DNA of 64,000 nucleotides from Bog-257 sp963834135 (GTDB lineage Bacteria > Acidobacteriota > Terriglobia > Terriglobales > Acidobacteriaceae): positions 186,001-250,000 of the forward strand of contig CAWIAN010000013.1 of the NCBI GenBank assembly GCA_963834135.1. Reading direction: 5' to 3'. The notes beneath the pieces were generated by a model that ran no database searches, was not told the origin of the DNA, and saw only the letters and a list, made by a program, of their open reading frames with translations. Each line of letters opens with the position of its first letter. Position 1 is the first letter of the stretch. Shown piece by piece: positions 62,735-64,000 of this stretch. Position numbers and translations under genes: made by a program.

Positions 62735-64000
62735 ATGCAAGCCTTACATATCAACGGCAACAACCTTACTCTGGAAGAAGTGCGGCGGCTGGTCTATGAG
62801 CGCTGCCCGGTTCTGCTGCAACCGGAAGCGCGCGGCGCCGTAGAGCGCGCCCGAGCGATCGTCGACGATCTGGTGGAGAACGAGCGTGTCGCCTACGCGG
62901 TCAATACCGGAGTCGGCCACCTCGCTGATATGCGCATCTCGCGTCAGGACATTCGCCAGCTTCAGCTGAATCTAATCCGATCCCACGCTGTGGGAGTCGG
63001 CGAACCCCTGGCCGAGGATGTTACCCGCGCCATGATGTTGCTGCGGGCCAACTCGCTGGCCAAGGGTTTTTCCGGCGTGCGTCCCATCATCATCGATACG
63101 CTCTGCGACATGTTGAACCGCGGCGTGCATCCCGTTATCCCGTCGCAAGGAAGCGTGGGCGCCAGCGGAGACCTGGCCCCGTTGGCCCATCTTGCGTTGG
63201 GCATGATTGGCGAAGGCGAAGCGGTCTTTGAGGGGAAGAAAACAACTGCGGCCGAAGCCCTGAAGCGCGCCGATATCAAACCACTCGCACTCGAGGCCAA
63301 AGAGGCGATCTCGCTGATCAACGGTACCCAGGCCATGCTGGCGGTCGGGTTGCTGACCATCATGCAGGTGGAAGTTTTGGCTGACACCGCCGACGTTGTG
63401 GGAGCTCTCACGCTCGACGCCCTGAAAGGCACCGACGTCGCCTTCGACGAGCGCATTCACCGGGCGCGGCCGCATCCGGGCCAGTTGCAAGTCGCACAGA
63501 ACCTGCGCCGTATGCTGGAAGGCAGCGTCATTCGCGAATCTCACCTCGAATGCCAGAAGGTGCAGGACGCGTACTCTCTCCGCTGCATGCCGCAAGTCCA
63601 TGGAGCGGTGCGCGACACTCTCGCCCACTGCCGGCACATCTTTGAGATTGAAATGAACTCGGCCGTCGACAATCCGCTTGTGTTCCCCGAGGAGAAGAAG
63701 GTCGGCGCTCCCAAACGTCCGGTCGGCACGGCGATTCCTGGCGTGATTCTCTCCGGAGGGAATTTTCACGGCGAGCCACTGGCTTTTGCGCTCGATTTCA
63801 TGGCCATCTCTTTAAGCGCCTTGGCAGGGATCTCGGAACGCCGTCTCGAGCGCCTGATCAACCCGGCGCTGAACGAAGGACTGCCGGCGTTTCTCGCTCC
63901 CGGAGCCGGTCTCAACTCAGGCTTCATGATGCCTCAGGTCACTGCTGCCGCGCTGGTCAACGAGAACAAGGTGCTCTCGCATCCGGCGTCGTCGGACTCC
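62735..64000 (+). CDS. hutH: Histidine ammonia-lyase, 3' end outside window
   Basis: HutH removes ammonia from histidine to give urocanate. The frame stays open through the last base (422 codons). Features are YAVNTGVGHLADMRI (active-site Tyr loop), LNLIRSHAVGVGEPL, the MIO prosthetic group tripeptide Ala143-Ser144-Gly145 in GSVGASGDLAPLAH, and DAYSLRCMPQVHGA. ENSAVDNPLV-type sequence (MNSAVDNPLVFPEE) follows. TACACT lies eight bases before the ATG and no ribosome site is seen. No other hut gene is in the window. Confidence 0.95.
   Translation, partial: MQALHINGNNLTLEEVRRLVYERCPVLLQPEARGAVERARAIVDDLVENERVAYAVNTGVGHLADMRISRQDIRQLQLNLIRSHAVGVGEPLAEDVTRAMMLLRANSLAKGFSGVRPIIIDTLCDMLNRGVHPVIPSQGSVGASGDLAPLAHLALGMIGEGEAVFEGKKTTAAEALKRADIKPLALEAKEAISLINGTQAMLAVGLLTIMQVEVLADTADVVGALTLDALKGTDVAFDERIHRARPHPGQLQVAQNLRRMLEGSVIRESHLECQKVQDAYSLRCMPQVHGAVRDTLAHCRHIFEIEMNSAVDNPLVFPEEKKVGAPKRPVGTAIPGVILSGGNFHGEPLAFALDFMAISLSALAGISERRLERLINPALNEGLPAFLAPGAGLNSGFMMPQVTAAALVNENKVLSHPASSDS

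Overview
The window is a GC-rich (by eye close to 60%) bacterial chromosome segment. Gene content points to Acidobacteriota, probably the Terriglobia/Koribacter side. The grounds are an alternative complex III plus caa3-oxidase cluster, PEP-CTERM proteins, Gloeo_Verruco-type repeats, and the dispersed hairpin repeats typical of these genomes. The taxonomic call is inference. I saw no rRNA, tRNA, CRISPR array, intact insertion sequence or prophage.

Layout. 0-9.4 kb holds housekeeping and small genes: recG (5' end outside the window, frameshifted), a GerW-like protein, selA, a DUF488 gene with an in-frame repeat insertion, a membrane protein, a large secreted repeat protein, a cold-shock gene, acpS and a VOC protein. 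9.6-12 kb holds a membrane-embedded spermidine-synthase-like protein. 12.4-25.4 kb is one long respiratory cluster: actABCDEF (quinol:cytochrome c oxidoreductase), one unassigned membrane protein, a SCO copper chaperone and coxBACD, closed by a terminator. Electrons would pass from menaquinol through ActB/C/A/E to the cytochrome c domain fused to CoxB and then to oxygen.

25.4-34.1 kb is a complete phosphate-starvation locus: phoB-phoR (phoR frameshifted), phoU, a 60-residue ORF, pstSCAB and a second phoU. It carries 11-bp-phased, Pho-box-like repeats in front of phoB, phoU, pstS and pstC. 34.3-38.3 kb has small exported proteins, a Gln-rich hydrophilic protein and gdhA. 38.7-43.8 kb has an unusual receiver/PEP-synthase-ATP-grasp fusion, then a fatty acyl-AMP ligase translationally coupled to an acyl carrier protein. 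43.9-52.6 kb holds mscL, a pair of small membrane proteins, gyrB, a membrane protein, a secreted protein, dusB and a zinc-ribbon membrane protein. 52.7-55.2 kb holds an MlaD-like lipid-binding protein, a crotonase homolog lacking the usual glutamates and a CxxxC metal-cluster protein.

55.4-57 kb is a tandem array of PEP-CTERM proteins: two intact copies flanked on both sides by relics of further copies. Their shared domain also occurs 50 kb away, fused to a repeat domain. 57-60.7 kb is a leucine-degradation-like set (carboxyltransferase, HMG-CoA-lyase-like, methylglutaconyl-CoA-hydratase-like). The window ends with an M23 peptidase, a YbgC thioesterase and the first 422 codons of hutH.

The observations I rate highest are the eroding PEP-CTERM array and its fused distant relative, the receiver/ATP-grasp protein beside an acyl-AMP ligase/ACP pair, the palindromes and Pho-box array around phoB/pst, an in-frame repeat insertion in a conserved enzyme-like gene, and several apparently leaderless starts.
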